Shown: one piece after another, positions 24,289 to 32,200 of the stretch
How the letters are laid out: every line of letters starts with the position of its first letter
Position numbering within the stretch: the first letter of the stretch is position 1
Assembly: GCA_944390005.1 (NCBI GenBank)
Contig: CALXOJ010000001.1
Location: 1-64,000, forward strand
Length of the DNA stretch: 64,000 nt
Origin: an uncultured Spirochaetota bacterium
GTDB taxonomy: Bacteria; Spirochaetota; Spirochaetia; JAFGXN01
Direction of reading: 5' to 3'
Made by a program: the position numbers and the translations under genes
The notes under the pieces: model-generated
What the model was told of the DNA's origin: nothing
Seen by the model: the letters and a program-made list of their open reading frames with translations, nothing else
Databases searched by the model: none

Positions 24289-24390
24289 ATGTACGATCTA
24301 TGTTCCGGCCGATTCTGTCGAAACATACACTCAGGCATGGCCGTTTCACAAAAATCAAATTAAAGTGCAAGGTGTGAAAAACTGATTTTT
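24289..24390 (+). pseudogene. Short gene remnant behind a ribosome site
   Basis: AGGGAG is followed by ATG at 24289 and 24 codons. A shifted frame over the same bases reads 'YVPADSVETYTQAWPF' and 'HKNQIKVQGVKN' before a stop near 24384, which looks like real protein. A frameshift near the start codon of a very short or truncated gene would explain both. No family can be named. Confidence 0.3.
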
Positions 24391-24406
24391 GATGTTGTTC
24401 ATACCG

Positions 24407-24452
24407 TACCTCCTGTCCCCGTTAATATGCGGCGGCGGGAGGTTTTTTATAC
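24407..24452 (+). terminator. Possible Rho-independent terminator
   Basis: CCTCC...CCCCG pairs imperfectly with CGG...GGAGG and is followed by six T residues. It separates the DUF2628 transcript from the next promoter. The other 100 nt before that promoter hold nothing I can name. Confidence 0.5.
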
Positions 24453-24517
24453 CCGTCGACAGAAAGGTTTTCGGGAGCATTTGTCAGCCGGCGTCTGCGT
24501 CGGAACGATAATTCGGA

Positions 24518-24546
24518 TTGACGGCTGCGGAATTCCGTTGTACAAT
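24518..24546 (+). promoter_or_regulatory. Promoter of the small acidic gene
   Basis: TTGACG at 24518-24523 and TACAAT at 24541-24546 are 17 nt apart, followed 20 nt later by the start codon. Confidence 0.6.
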
Positions 24547-24566
24547 AATAAAAAACGGAGGTTCTT

Positions 24567-24797
24567 ATGAGTCTTTTGGACGAAATGGGCGGCAGTCTCG
24601 AGGATTGGGTCGACGATCCCGACCAGCTTCGCGAAGATTACATTGAAGATAACGATATCGATGAAGAAGATATCGACGATATCGGTGACGATGAGCTGTT
24701 TGATGGATGGTGGGAGGAAGGTTGGGGTGACGCATTTGTGACGAAAAACTTGATATTTTTCTCTTCTCTCGTTATAATGCGGCGGAGGTTTTTATGA
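24567..24797 (+). CDS. Small strongly acidic protein
   Basis: A 76-residue frame behind a GGAGG site. Residues 1-55 are very acidic (DNDIDEEDIDDIGDDE) with several Trp near 'DGWWEEGWGDAF'; the last 20 residues are hydrophobic and basic and coincide with the promoter and ribosome site of the next gene. That tail looks like accidental coding, so the natural protein may end earlier and a frameshift near 24725-24730 may have extended it. Acidic mimics of DNA and chaperone-like peptides share this composition, but no family is recognised. Confidence 0.4.
   Translation: MSLLDEMGGSLEDWVDDPDQLREDYIEDNDIDEEDIDDIGDDELFDGWWEEGWGDAFVTKNLIFFSSLVIMRRRFL
24750..24778 (+). promoter_or_regulatory. Promoter of the GNAT gene
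   Basis: TTGATA at 24750-24755 and TATAAT at 24773-24778 with a 17-nt spacer, 16 nt before the start codon; it lies inside the end of the preceding frame. Confidence 0.7.
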
Positions 24798-25231
24798 TTC
24801 GCAGATATGAAGCGTCTGATCGTTCGACGGTGACGGAGATGTTGGATGAATTTTATCACAGCCCGGCAGTTCTTCACCCCATACCGCGAGCGCATTTCGA
24901 AAAAACCCTCAACGCGGCGGAGGCCGGCAACCCGTGCGTGCGGTTGTATGTAATCGAAAGCGGCGGCCGGCCGGCCGGCTATGCGTTGCTGGCGCTGACA
25001 TTCTCAAATGAAGCCGGAGGCGACGTCGTTTGGCTGGATGAAATTTACATTCGCCCCGAGTTCCAAGGCAAAGGATTGGGAAACGAGTTTTTCGATTTTT
25101 TGGAAAAAGAGTTTGCCTCTGCCGCGCGGTTTCGTCTTGAAGTTGAGGCCGACAATGAAGGCGCCGTTCGGCTCTACAAACGACGCGGTTTTCGGCCGTT
25201 AGAATATGTTCAGTTTATCAAAGGGGAGTGA
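24794..25231 (+). CDS. GNAT-family N-acetyltransferase
   Basis: A 145-residue protein with the GNAT fold: 'IRRYEASDRSTVTEML' start, strands 'GYALLALTF' and 'VVWLDEIYIRPEFQGKGLGNEFF' (the R-x-x-G-x-G/A acetyl-CoA pyrophosphate loop is QGKGLG), 'RLEVEADNEGAVRLYKRRGF' and 'FIKGE'. It transfers acetyl from acetyl-CoA to an amine; the substrate is not visible. The pattern resembles the RimI/aminoglycoside-like group. Its 3' end overlaps the convergent MscS gene by 14 nt. Confidence 0.85.
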   Translation: MIRRYEASDRSTVTEMLDEFYHSPAVLHPIPRAHFEKTLNAAEAGNPCVRLYVIESGGRPAGYALLALTFSNEAGGDVVWLDEIYIRPEFQGKGLGNEFFDFLEKEFASAARFRLEVEADNEGAVRLYKRRGFRPLEYVQFIKGE

Positions 25232-26093
25232 CAGAGTTGCAGTGGACATCCAGCTGCGGAAACGGAATCGAGATACCGTTTTCATCAAACGTCTTTTTGA
25301 TTTCGGTAAAAACAGCGTTGCGCACTTCCCAATATTGATCGCTTTTGAGCCACACCGCCAAACGCATACCGATACCTGAATCACCGAATTCTTCGAAGTA
25401 AACGGCAGGAGCCGGCTCTTTCAACACTTCGGGACACCGCGGCGGTACTTGAAGGAGAAGTTCGGCTGCCTTTTCAAGCGGTGTATCGTAGGCAACCGAA
25501 ACCGAAACGGAGAGCCGGCGGATCGGAAAGTGTGTCGAATTCTGTAGGTTTGATTTGATGATGGTTTCATTCGGAATGCGCACCAACTGATTGTCCGGCG
25601 TGTGAATTTTGACGGAAAGCAAATCGACGGAGTCGACGGTTCCGGCGATTGTGTCGACGGTAATGTAATCGCCGACTTTGACCGTTTTTTCCGAAAGAAG
25701 GAAAAATCCGCTGATGATATTGCTGAACGACGTCTGCGCCGCAAAACCGACGGCGATTCCGGCAATTCCGGCCGCTCCCAGTAGCGCCGTCAGTTTCACT
25801 CCGAAAATGCCCAGCAGATAGAAAGCGCAGAAAAGGAACAGAAGGTATTTGACCGCTTTTTCGGCGGCCGAGCGGCTTTGAGGCGGCAGTTTAGTTTCGG
25901 GCACACGGCGGATGATGCGGCGAATCACTCTGTAAAGCAGCCAGAAAACAGCGATTGTAACGAGGGCGCTCACTGTTTTCGGGAACCATTGGGATTGAAA
26001 AAAGTCGGAAAGAAAGTGCGGTTTTAAAAATTCGGCAGCCTCTTCCAGCGGCGGAAGGACTGACTCTTCGATTTGCATCGTTTCCGGATCCAC
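25218..26093 (-). CDS. Small-conductance mechanosensitive channel (MscS family)
   Basis: A 291-residue inner-membrane protein. It has three hydrophobic segments (about 37-58, 86-108 and 108-130); the third is the pore helix with the family's Gly/Ala pattern 'AGIAGIAVGFAAQTSFSNIISG'. The beta domain follows ('VGDYITVDTIAGTVDSVDLLSVKI', 'IPNETIIKSNLQN') and the C-terminal alpha/beta part ends in 'FPQLDVHC'. It opens under membrane tension to release solutes on osmotic downshock. It starts with GTG behind AGGAGG and lies directly after the endonuclease III gene, with which it is likely co-transcribed. Confidence 0.92.
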   Translation of the reverse strand: MDPETMQIEESVLPPLEEAAEFLKPHFLSDFFQSQWFPKTVSALVTIAVFWLLYRVIRRIIRRVPETKLPPQSRSAAEKAVKYLLFLFCAFYLLGIFGVKLTALLGAAGIAGIAVGFAAQTSFSNIISGFFLLSEKTVKVGDYITVDTIAGTVDSVDLLSVKIHTPDNQLVRIPNETIIKSNLQNSTHFPIRRLSVSVSVAYDTPLEKAAELLLQVPPRCPEVLKEPAPAVYFEEFGDSGIGMRLAVWLKSDQYWEVRNAVFTEIKKTFDENGISIPFPQLDVHCNSVTPL

Positions 26094-26094
26094 T

Positions 26095-26760
26095 TTAATC
26101 CTCCTTTACTCCGTTTCGTTTGCAGATGTCGGCAATCGGGCACGTCTCACACTGAGGCTTTCGGGCGGTGCAGATGTAGCGTCCGTGTAAAATGAGCCAG
26201 TGATGGGCGTGTTCCAGGTATTCTTCGGGAATGACGCGCAGTAAATCGTTTTCTACCTGAAGGGGTATTTTTCCATCGGAGAGTCCTATCCGCGGAGCGA
26301 TGCGCAAAAGGTGAGTATCAACCGGCATAGTCGGACGATGAAAAACGACGTTCAAAACAACGTTGGCGGTTTTCCGACCGACTCCCGGAAGCGACTCCAA
26401 CGCTTCTCTTGAATCCGGAATCTCTCCGCCGTAGCGTTCGTCCAGAATTCGGCTTAACTCAATGACGTGTTTGGCCTTGGAACGGTACAATCCGATGGTA
26501 CGGATGTACTCAATCAGTTTTTCCTCTCCTAAGTCAGCCATTTTTTTCGGCGTATCAGCGACTTTGTACAGCGCTTCCGTCGCTTTGTTGACACTTTTGT
26601 CTGTCGCTTGTGCCGAGAGAACGACCGAAACCAGCAGAGTAAACGGATTCGGCGCTTTCAGTTCGCTTTCGGGGCGGGCATTCGCCTCCCGAAAACGGGA
26701 AAAAACAGCCGCAATTTCCGGTTCGGAGAGAAAACGGAACGGAGAATGAATTTCGTTCAT
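26095..26760 (-). CDS. nth: Endonuclease III (nth)
   Basis: A 221-residue DNA glycosylase/AP lyase of base-excision repair that removes oxidised pyrimidines. The helix-hairpin-helix 'LPGVGRKTANVVL' contains the catalytic Lys, 'MPVDTHLLRIAPRIGL' contains the catalytic Asp, and the C-terminal [4Fe-4S] cluster has four Cys spaced C-x6-C-x2-C-x5-C (CTARKPQCETCPIADIC). Length is normal. It is upstream of, and probably in one transcript with, the MscS gene. Confidence 0.95.
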   Translation of the reverse strand: MNEIHSPFRFLSEPEIAAVFSRFREANARPESELKAPNPFTLLVSVVLSAQATDKSVNKATEALYKVADTPKKMADLGEEKLIEYIRTIGLYRSKAKHVIELSRILDERYGGEIPDSREALESLPGVGRKTANVVLNVVFHRPTMPVDTHLLRIAPRIGLSDGKIPLQVENDLLRVIPEEYLEHAHHWLILHGRYICTARKPQCETCPIADICKRNGVKED

Positions 26761-26838
26761 GGCTTATTTTATCCGATTTTTCCGGATTGGGCAATCGGAT
26801 TGACGGTTTCCGTTAAAACCACACAAAGATAAAAAAAG

Positions 26839-26866
26839 TTGCATTTTTTTAAGAACAGATTATAAT
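26839..26866 (+). promoter_or_regulatory. Promoter of exported protein 1
   Basis: TTGCAT at 26839-26844 and TATAAT at 26861-26866 with a 16-nt spacer. Confidence 0.7.
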
Positions 26867-26890
26867 TTTTACAGGGAAGGAGGGTAAACT

Positions 26891-27484
26891 ATGAAAAGCA
26901 AAACGGCGATAGGTCTTTTTTTAATTCTGTCGGCGCTGTTTCCTGTTTATGCGGAGGAAGCGGATACTCCGGCCGCCGCGCCGTCTTCAGCCGGTGAAAC
27001 GGAGGTTCCTGCGGACGGAGCTGCCGGTGAAACGGCGGAAAACGAGGCCGCGCCGGTTTCCCTGAAGAAAAATAAACTCGGTTTTGTCTTCGGAATGCCG
27101 GTAGCGCTCTCCTACTCGCACGAGTTCACGGATTTGGTTGAACTGGATCTGCTGGTTTCGACCTATCCGTTTTTATGGCGGTTGATCGGAGAAATGAGCG
27201 TTTATTGCGGCGTTCTGTTCACTTTGGCTGACGGCGCCGTCAAAGACAGACCCTGGGCGCTGACGCTGGGACCGTCCGTCGGAACAACTCTGCTGTTTTC
27301 GGGCGGATTCGGCGCTTCACTGGATCTTTATGCGGATTTACGGTGGGAAATCGACTTTCCGCAGACGAGCCGGGTGAACTTCTTTTTGAATTTCGGTTGG
27401 GGAGCCGTGATGAGATTTGACGGCGGAACCGTTGACGCCCTGTTTCCTCCCCGCGGCGGTTTCGGTGTGCGCGGCCGTTTTTGA
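26891..27484 (+). CDS. Exported outer-membrane-like protein 1
   Basis: A 197-residue protein with a signal peptide (to VYAEEA), an Ala/Pro/Glu/Gly-rich linker of about 35 residues, then a beta-strand-rich domain: 'KNKLGFVFGMPVALSYSHEFTDLVELDLLV', repeated alternating hydrophobic strands, 'GTTLLFSGGFGASLDLYADLRWEID' and a last strand ending in 'GRF', with the C-terminal Phe typical of outer-membrane barrels. The next gene encodes a paralogue without the linker. Too short for a big pore; an 8-stranded barrel is possible. The AGGAGG-like site AAGGAGGG precedes it. Confidence 0.6.
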   Translation: MKSKTAIGLFLILSALFPVYAEEADTPAAAPSSAGETEVPADGAAGETAENEAAPVSLKKNKLGFVFGMPVALSYSHEFTDLVELDLLVSTYPFLWRLIGEMSVYCGVLFTLADGAVKDRPWALTLGPSVGTTLLFSGGFGASLDLYADLRWEIDFPQTSRVNFFLNFGWGAVMRFDGGTVDALFPPRGGFGVRGRF

Positions 27485-27505
27485 ACGGCGGAATGAAAAA
27501 ACAGG

Positions 27506-27534
27506 TTGCACTTTTTCCCCGAAAAGAATATAAT
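27506..27534 (+). promoter_or_regulatory. Promoter of exported protein 2
   Basis: TTGCAC at 27506-27511 and TATAAT at 27529-27534 with a 17-nt spacer. Confidence 0.7.
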
Positions 27535-27566
27535 TGTTTTATCATAATGCAAAAAGGAGATCTTCT

Positions 27567-28052
27567 ATGAAGAAAAAACTTTTGATTTCGCTTCTTTTAC
27601 TGGCAGTCGGCAGCGCGTCGGTTTTTGCGAGCAGCAAAGACAAATTGGGAGCTTATGTCGGTTGGCCGCTCGGTTTGTCCTATTCGCATGAGTTTACCGA
27701 TTTGGTTGAATTGGACTTGATCGCCGCTTACAACGGTTGGGGACCCGGAGTCGGCGGTTTGAATATCTTTTTGGGCGCGCTGTTCACGCTGACCGACGGT
27801 TCGGTTGACGGACATCCGTGGGCGCTGACGCTCGGTCCTTCGTTCGGTACGACGCTCGGTTTTTGGGGCGGTTTCAGCGCTTCGCTTGACGTTTTGGCCG
27901 ATTTGCGCTGGGAAATCGACTTCGCGACTGTAAAGGGGTTTAACTTTTTCCTTGACTTTGCTCCCGGGGTAACGTTTCGTTTTCATAATGAAGAGTATCC
28001 TGTCTACTTCGGTTACCGCGCCGGCGTCGGTCTGCGTTACCGTTTTCAATAA
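27567..28052 (+). CDS. Exported outer-membrane-like protein 2 (paralogue of 1)
   Basis: A 161-residue protein with a signal peptide (to SVFASS). From 'KDKLGAYVGWPLGLSYSHEF' on it is nearly collinear with the neighbour: 'TDLVELDLIAAYNG', 'GHPWALTLGPSFGTTLGFWGGF', 'SASLDVLADLRWEID' and a terminal Phe-Gln after 'GLRYR'. It lacks the Ala/Pro-rich linker. The two genes are a recent tandem duplication with separate promoters, so they may be expressed under different conditions. The ATG at 27567 is used because AAAGGAG lies 7 nt before it. A terminator follows. Confidence 0.6.
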   Translation: MKKKLLISLLLLAVGSASVFASSKDKLGAYVGWPLGLSYSHEFTDLVELDLIAAYNGWGPGVGGLNIFLGALFTLTDGSVDGHPWALTLGPSFGTTLGFWGGFSASLDVLADLRWEIDFATVKGFNFFLDFAPGVTFRFHNEEYPVYFGYRAGVGLRYRFQ

Positions 28053-28073
28053 TTTCTTCGCTTAACCGGAAGG

Positions 28074-28098
28074 GCGCCTCTTTGCGGGGCGCTTTTTT
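28074..28098 (+). terminator. Rho-independent terminator
   Basis: A 7-bp stem (GCGCCTC / GGGGCGC, two G-T pairs) with a TTTGC loop and six T residues. Confidence 0.8.
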
Positions 28099-28159
28099 CG
28101 TCATTAAATTTGCTTGATTTTAACCGGTTTCTGTATTAATATAAACAGAGGGATTTTGC

Positions 28160-28630
28160 ATGGCTGAAAATACGAATCGCAAATATGTGACCTTTCGGGT
28201 CGGAAATGAGGTTTACGGAATCGACATTATGCTGGTGCATTCGATTGTTGATTATGAAGATGTTCGCTCTATTCCCAATGCACCCGGTTATATTGAGGGA
28301 CTTTATAACTTGCGGGGAGAGGTTATTCCTGTTATCAATCTTCATCTTCGATTTCAGATTCCGATGGCAGAAACCTCCGATAAAGATGCGCTTGACGGAA
28401 TCATCATTATTGACATAAATCATTTTAAAGTCGGATTGGTGGTTGATTCGGTCCTGAAGATCATTGAAATTGATAAGAACGCAATTCAGCAATCATCTGC
28501 GGCACAGGATAAGATCGGAAACGCTTATGTCGCCGGCGTGTATATCGATACGAGCGATTACATTGTCATTTTGGAAGCGGAGAAAATTTTTGCGCCGAAA
28601 GAGTGGCAGCGTATCTCCGAAATCGGCTGA
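28160..28630 (+). CDS. cheW: Chemotaxis coupling protein CheW
   Basis: A 156-residue CheW that links methyl-accepting chemoreceptors to the CheA kinase. The family blocks are present: 'YVTFRVGNEVYGIDIMLVHSIVDY', 'IPNAPGYIEGLYNLRGEVIPVINL', 'IIDINHFKVGLVVDSVLKI' and 'AGVYIDTSDYIVILEAEKIF', including the conserved 'NLRG' loop that binds CheA. It is not next to cheA, so it is likely a second coupling protein. It starts the group cheW, DegT-like, nadK and recN, which I recall from Treponema genomes in the same order. Confidence 0.95.
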   Translation: MAENTNRKYVTFRVGNEVYGIDIMLVHSIVDYEDVRSIPNAPGYIEGLYNLRGEVIPVINLHLRFQIPMAETSDKDALDGIIIIDINHFKVGLVVDSVLKIIEIDKNAIQQSSAAQDKIGNAYVAGVYIDTSDYIVILEAEKIFAPKEWQRISEIG

Positions 28631-28641
28631 CGGAGCTTTAA

Positions 28642-29682
28642 ATGAAAATTCCGGTATTTAATCCGACTATCCGGCGTAAGGACTTGGATGCGGTTTTGAC
28701 CTGCATGGTTGACGGTAAATTGGGCGGCGGAGAATCGGTTGATGCGTTGATTGCGATTGTCAGTGAAAAGTTAGGGCATTCCGGCGGTATTGCTGTCCGC
28801 GATCCCGGAAAGGGAATCGGTCTGCTTTTTCGCTTGCTGTGTGCGCAAGAGGGGAAACGTGAAATTGCGGTTTCTGCGTTAGCGCCCGCTTGGTACGGCG
28901 ATCCGTCGGCGTTAAAGGAAGCCGATCTTAAACTTTGCGACGTTGACGTCAAAACGGCGCTGCTTTCTCCCGAAAGCGTTTCTGAACGGCTTTCGGAAGC
29001 GACCGCTGCCGTTATTTTAACTGACACTTTGGGAACTGTCGCAGATGCGCCGGATTTCGCTGCATTTAAACTTCCGTTGATTCGTGATGTCAGCGCTTCG
29101 TTCGGGTTGACTGCCGTCGATACCGAACAGGAAGGAGGTCGGCCGCTCGGAGAGGATGTCGATTACTGCCTTTTAAGTTTGGAACCGGAGAGCATGGTGA
29201 CAGGCGGCGGCGGTTTGATTATCACCGCAAAATCACGCGCGCAGGCAGCCAAACTGAAGCGGTTGCTCTCAGAATACTCTGAACAAACGGTTCTTTCAGA
29301 TTTAAATGCGTCTCTGGCTCATATTCAAGTACAAACTTCCGAAGCGGCGATTCACCGGCGGAAGGAGATTTTTTCCATATATATGGCTGCGTTCGCACAG
29401 AGCCGAAAAGAGACGCTGTCGTTTTCTCATCTTTCGGACGGGTTTTATTATGCGTTTCCGGTCTTGGTGGACGTCGATGCGGCGGAAATCATCAAATACG
29501 CTTCCAAAAAAGGCGTCGAGATTCGATTTGCCTTTGAAAAGTCGCTGCTTTCACTTTTTGATGAAAGGGCTTGTCCCGGTGCGTTGAATTTAAAGACCCG
29601 CTGTCTGATTTTTCCTTTATATCCGATGCTGTCGTTGGAGGATTGCAAAGTGATTTCCCGTCTGATAACGACCGTCGCTTAG
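28642..29682 (+). CDS. DegT/DnrJ/EryC1-like protein without the PLP lysine
   Basis: A 346-residue protein that follows the sugar-aminotransferase fold: 'FNPTIRRKDLDAVLTCMVDGKLGGGESV', a helical 'HSGGIAVRDPGKGIGLLFRLL', 'LPLIRDVSASFG' where the family has the Asp that holds the PLP ring nitrogen, then 'LEPESMVTGGGGLI'. In catalytic members the last motif reads with Lys five residues before the first Gly; here it is Glu183. It therefore cannot form the PLP Schiff base and is probably a dehydratase-like or structural homologue. It lies 11 nt after cheW and 9 nt before nadK. Confidence 0.7.
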   Translation: MKIPVFNPTIRRKDLDAVLTCMVDGKLGGGESVDALIAIVSEKLGHSGGIAVRDPGKGIGLLFRLLCAQEGKREIAVSALAPAWYGDPSALKEADLKLCDVDVKTALLSPESVSERLSEATAAVILTDTLGTVADAPDFAAFKLPLIRDVSASFGLTAVDTEQEGGRPLGEDVDYCLLSLEPESMVTGGGGLIITAKSRAQAAKLKRLLSEYSEQTVLSDLNASLAHIQVQTSEAAIHRRKEIFSIYMAAFAQSRKETLSFSHLSDGFYYAFPVLVDVDAAEIIKYASKKGVEIRFAFEKSLLSLFDERACPGALNLKTRCLIFPLYPMLSLEDCKVISRLITTVA

Positions 29683-29691
29683 GGAGGGCGG

Positions 29692-30528
29692 ATGACGGTT
29701 CTTCTGATTGTCAACCGCGCTAAACCGGGAGCGGTTGCGTTAATCGATGAAATAACCGCCTTTTGCCGCCGCCGCAACGCGGACACGATTGTTTGTTTTT
29801 CTGATGAAGCGGGTGAAGAAATCGCGCTGTCGGAAAAGATCGGTTTAGTTGTGACATTGGGAGGCGACGGTACGGTCTTGCATACGGCGCGCCGTTTAAA
29901 GGGAGAAATTCCGGTCGCAGCTGTCAATTTGGGAACCGTTGGTTTTATTACCGAATGGAACAGGGACAATTGGCAGACAGCGTTGGAGCTCTTTTTTGAT
30001 GACCGCGCCGTTTTTTCACGGCGGCTCATGCTTGCTGTTGAATTGAACAGGAGCGGCGGCACTGTTTTCCGTTCAGCGTTGAACGAAGCGGCGGTTTGTG
30101 CCGAGGGGATTGCAAAATTGGCATCTTTTGATGTAAAAATCGACGGTTCATTTGTCGGACGCATCCGTGCCGACGGGCTGCTGTGTGCAACGCCGACCGG
30201 TTCGACTGCGTATTCGGCCGCCGCCGGCGGTCCGATTTGCGATCCGGAAACAGAGGTTTTACTGATTACGCCGGTGTGCCCTTATACGCTTTCCGGTCGT
30301 CCGTTGGTGGTTCCGTCACACAAAACCGTAACCATCTCTCCATCTCGGGAGAACAAAACAGAGCTTGTTTTGACTCTTGACGGACAAGAAGCGATTAAAT
30401 TGAATCAAGAGGATTCGCTGACTGTCCGAATCGATCAAACAAAGCTGCTTTTGGTAAAAGATTCTGAGCGGCATTTTTACGAAGTTCTGAGAAACAAATT
30501 GAATTGGCCGGGAGGAGCGCATGCTTGA
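29692..30528 (+). CDS. nadK: NAD kinase
   Basis: A 278-residue ATP-NAD kinase, which makes NADP. It shows 'VVTLGGDGTVLHTAR' (GGDGT binds the phosphates and contains the catalytic Asp), 'VNLGTVGFITEW', 'NEAAVCAEG' and 'ADGLLCATPTGSTAYSAAAGGPI', all standard. Length is typical for bacteria. The 3' end overlaps recN by 8 nt, so the pair is co-translated. Confidence 0.95.
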   Translation: MTVLLIVNRAKPGAVALIDEITAFCRRRNADTIVCFSDEAGEEIALSEKIGLVVTLGGDGTVLHTARRLKGEIPVAAVNLGTVGFITEWNRDNWQTALELFFDDRAVFSRRLMLAVELNRSGGTVFRSALNEAAVCAEGIAKLASFDVKIDGSFVGRIRADGLLCATPTGSTAYSAAAGGPICDPETEVLLITPVCPYTLSGRPLVVPSHKTVTISPSRENKTELVLTLDGQEAIKLNQEDSLTVRIDQTKLLLVKDSERHFYEVLRNKLNWPGGAHA

Positions 30529-32200
30529 ATCGATTCACATTCGACATTACGCATTGATTCGCGACGAAGAGATCACTTTCGGCCGCGGTTTTACCGTATT
30601 GACCGGAGAAACCGGCAGCGGAAAGACCGTTTTCGCCGGCGCGCTGCGTTTTCTCTTTGGCGCCAAACCGGATACGGGTGTCATTACAGAGGGGGAGGAT
30701 GAGTGCACGGTTTCCGGGGTTGTTGACATTGGAAACAACGGCGAGGCGAAAAAATGGCTTTCAGCACACGATTTGGAAGATGAAGACGGCGCTGTGATTC
30801 TCCGGCGGGTTTTAAAGCGTTCGGGAAAGTGTTCACAGACTATTCAGAGTGTTCCGGTAACGCGAAACGATTTAGAGGAATTTTCTTCACTGCTGATTGA
30901 CGCGCACGCTCAGCATGAGCAGATGACATTGTTGAAACCGACGAAACAACGTCAACTGTTGGATCGTTACGCGCGGTGTCTTGATCTTGCTGAAACTGTT
31001 GCAGCCGGTTTCAATCGTCTCTGCGAGCTTCAAAAGCAGCGGGAACGGATGCAGTCGGATGAGCGGGAGCGGGCGCGCGAACTCGATTTGCTGCGTTACG
31101 GTGTTGAAGAAATCGAAGCGGCCGCGCTGAAACCGGGGGAAGAAGAAGAAATTGAGATGCAGCTGAAAGTTTTTTCGCAGTCGGAGAAAATTTTTTCGCA
31201 GACAGAGGCGTTTTATCGGGCTGTCAATGAGTCGGCCGGGGGAGCGTTAAAGTCCCTCCGCTCCGGATTGCAGGCGCTTCGCCATTTAAGCGGTGTTGAC
31301 GGACGGCTGGAGAGCGACTGCGAGCGTTTTGAGGCGGCATTTTACGAAATCGAAGATGTGGCAAACGGAATTGCTGATTTTGCCGAAAAACTTTCGTTTG
31401 ATCCGGAAACGTTGGATGCATTGCAGCAGCGGCTTCATCAAATTCGAAAACTTGAATCAAAATATGGGGAAAGCGTCGTCGAAGTGACGGAGTATGCCGA
31501 AAAAGCCCGTAAACGAATTTCCGAACTGGAGAATTACGACAGCGCTTGCGAAGCACTGGAAAAGGAGCAAAAAGAGCTTGAAAACCGTGTTTTGCGGCAG
31601 GCAGTCGATCTTTCCCATGCGCGGAAGAAGGGGGCGGCTGCCTTGGAGGAGAAAATTCAAGCAATGCTGCGGCCGTTGGGCATGAAAAAAGCGGTTTTTA
31701 AAGTCAGGCTGGATCAGAAAACCAATGAACACGGACAGCCGATTTGTACTGTCAACGGATTTGATACACCGGTTTTCTGTATCGCTCCCAATGAAGGAGA
31801 GTCGACGAAGCCGTTGTCGGCCATCGCTTCGGGAGGAGAGCTTTCTCGCATTCTGTTGGCAGTAAAGTCGGTTTTCGCTTCTGTCGATAATATAGAGACA
31901 ATGCTTTTCGATGAAGTTGATTCCGGTGTGGGAGGCGAGGTCGCGTTGACTATTGCTGCCCGGCTAAAGGAGTTGAGCGCCGAGAAACAAGTGCTGTGCA
32001 TCACTCATTCGGCATCGATTGCGGCGCAGGCTGACCGTCACATTCTTATCAAAAAAGAGAGCGTCGGTGGTCGTACCGTTACGCATTTGAGTGAAATTGA
32101 AGGAGAACAAAGAGTTTCCGAAATTGCACGTATGTTGGCAGGAAATGCTTCTGCCGATATTTCATTGACCCATGCGAGGGAATTATTGAGGAAGGATTGA
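30521..32200 (+). CDS. recN: DNA repair protein RecN
   Basis: A 559-residue SMC-like ATPase for repair of double-strand breaks. The Walker A site is 'TGETGSGKTVF' near residue 30; a long coiled coil lies in the middle; the C-terminal half has the ABC signature 'ASGGELSRILLAV', Walker B 'METMLFDEVDSGVGGEVA' and a 'CITHSASIAAQADRH' H-loop. It is full length. It overlaps nadK upstream, and its stop overlaps the next start (TGATG). Confidence 0.95.
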   Translation: MLESIHIRHYALIRDEEITFGRGFTVLTGETGSGKTVFAGALRFLFGAKPDTGVITEGEDECTVSGVVDIGNNGEAKKWLSAHDLEDEDGAVILRRVLKRSGKCSQTIQSVPVTRNDLEEFSSLLIDAHAQHEQMTLLKPTKQRQLLDRYARCLDLAETVAAGFNRLCELQKQRERMQSDERERARELDLLRYGVEEIEAAALKPGEEEEIEMQLKVFSQSEKIFSQTEAFYRAVNESAGGALKSLRSGLQALRHLSGVDGRLESDCERFEAAFYEIEDVANGIADFAEKLSFDPETLDALQQRLHQIRKLESKYGESVVEVTEYAEKARKRISELENYDSACEALEKEQKELENRVLRQAVDLSHARKKGAAALEEKIQAMLRPLGMKKAVFKVRLDQKTNEHGQPICTVNGFDTPVFCIAPNEGESTKPLSAIASGGELSRILLAVKSVFASVDNIETMLFDEVDSGVGGEVALTIAARLKELSAEKQVLCITHSASIAAQADRHILIKKESVGGRTVTHLSEIEGEQRVSEIARMLAGNASADISLTHARELLRKD

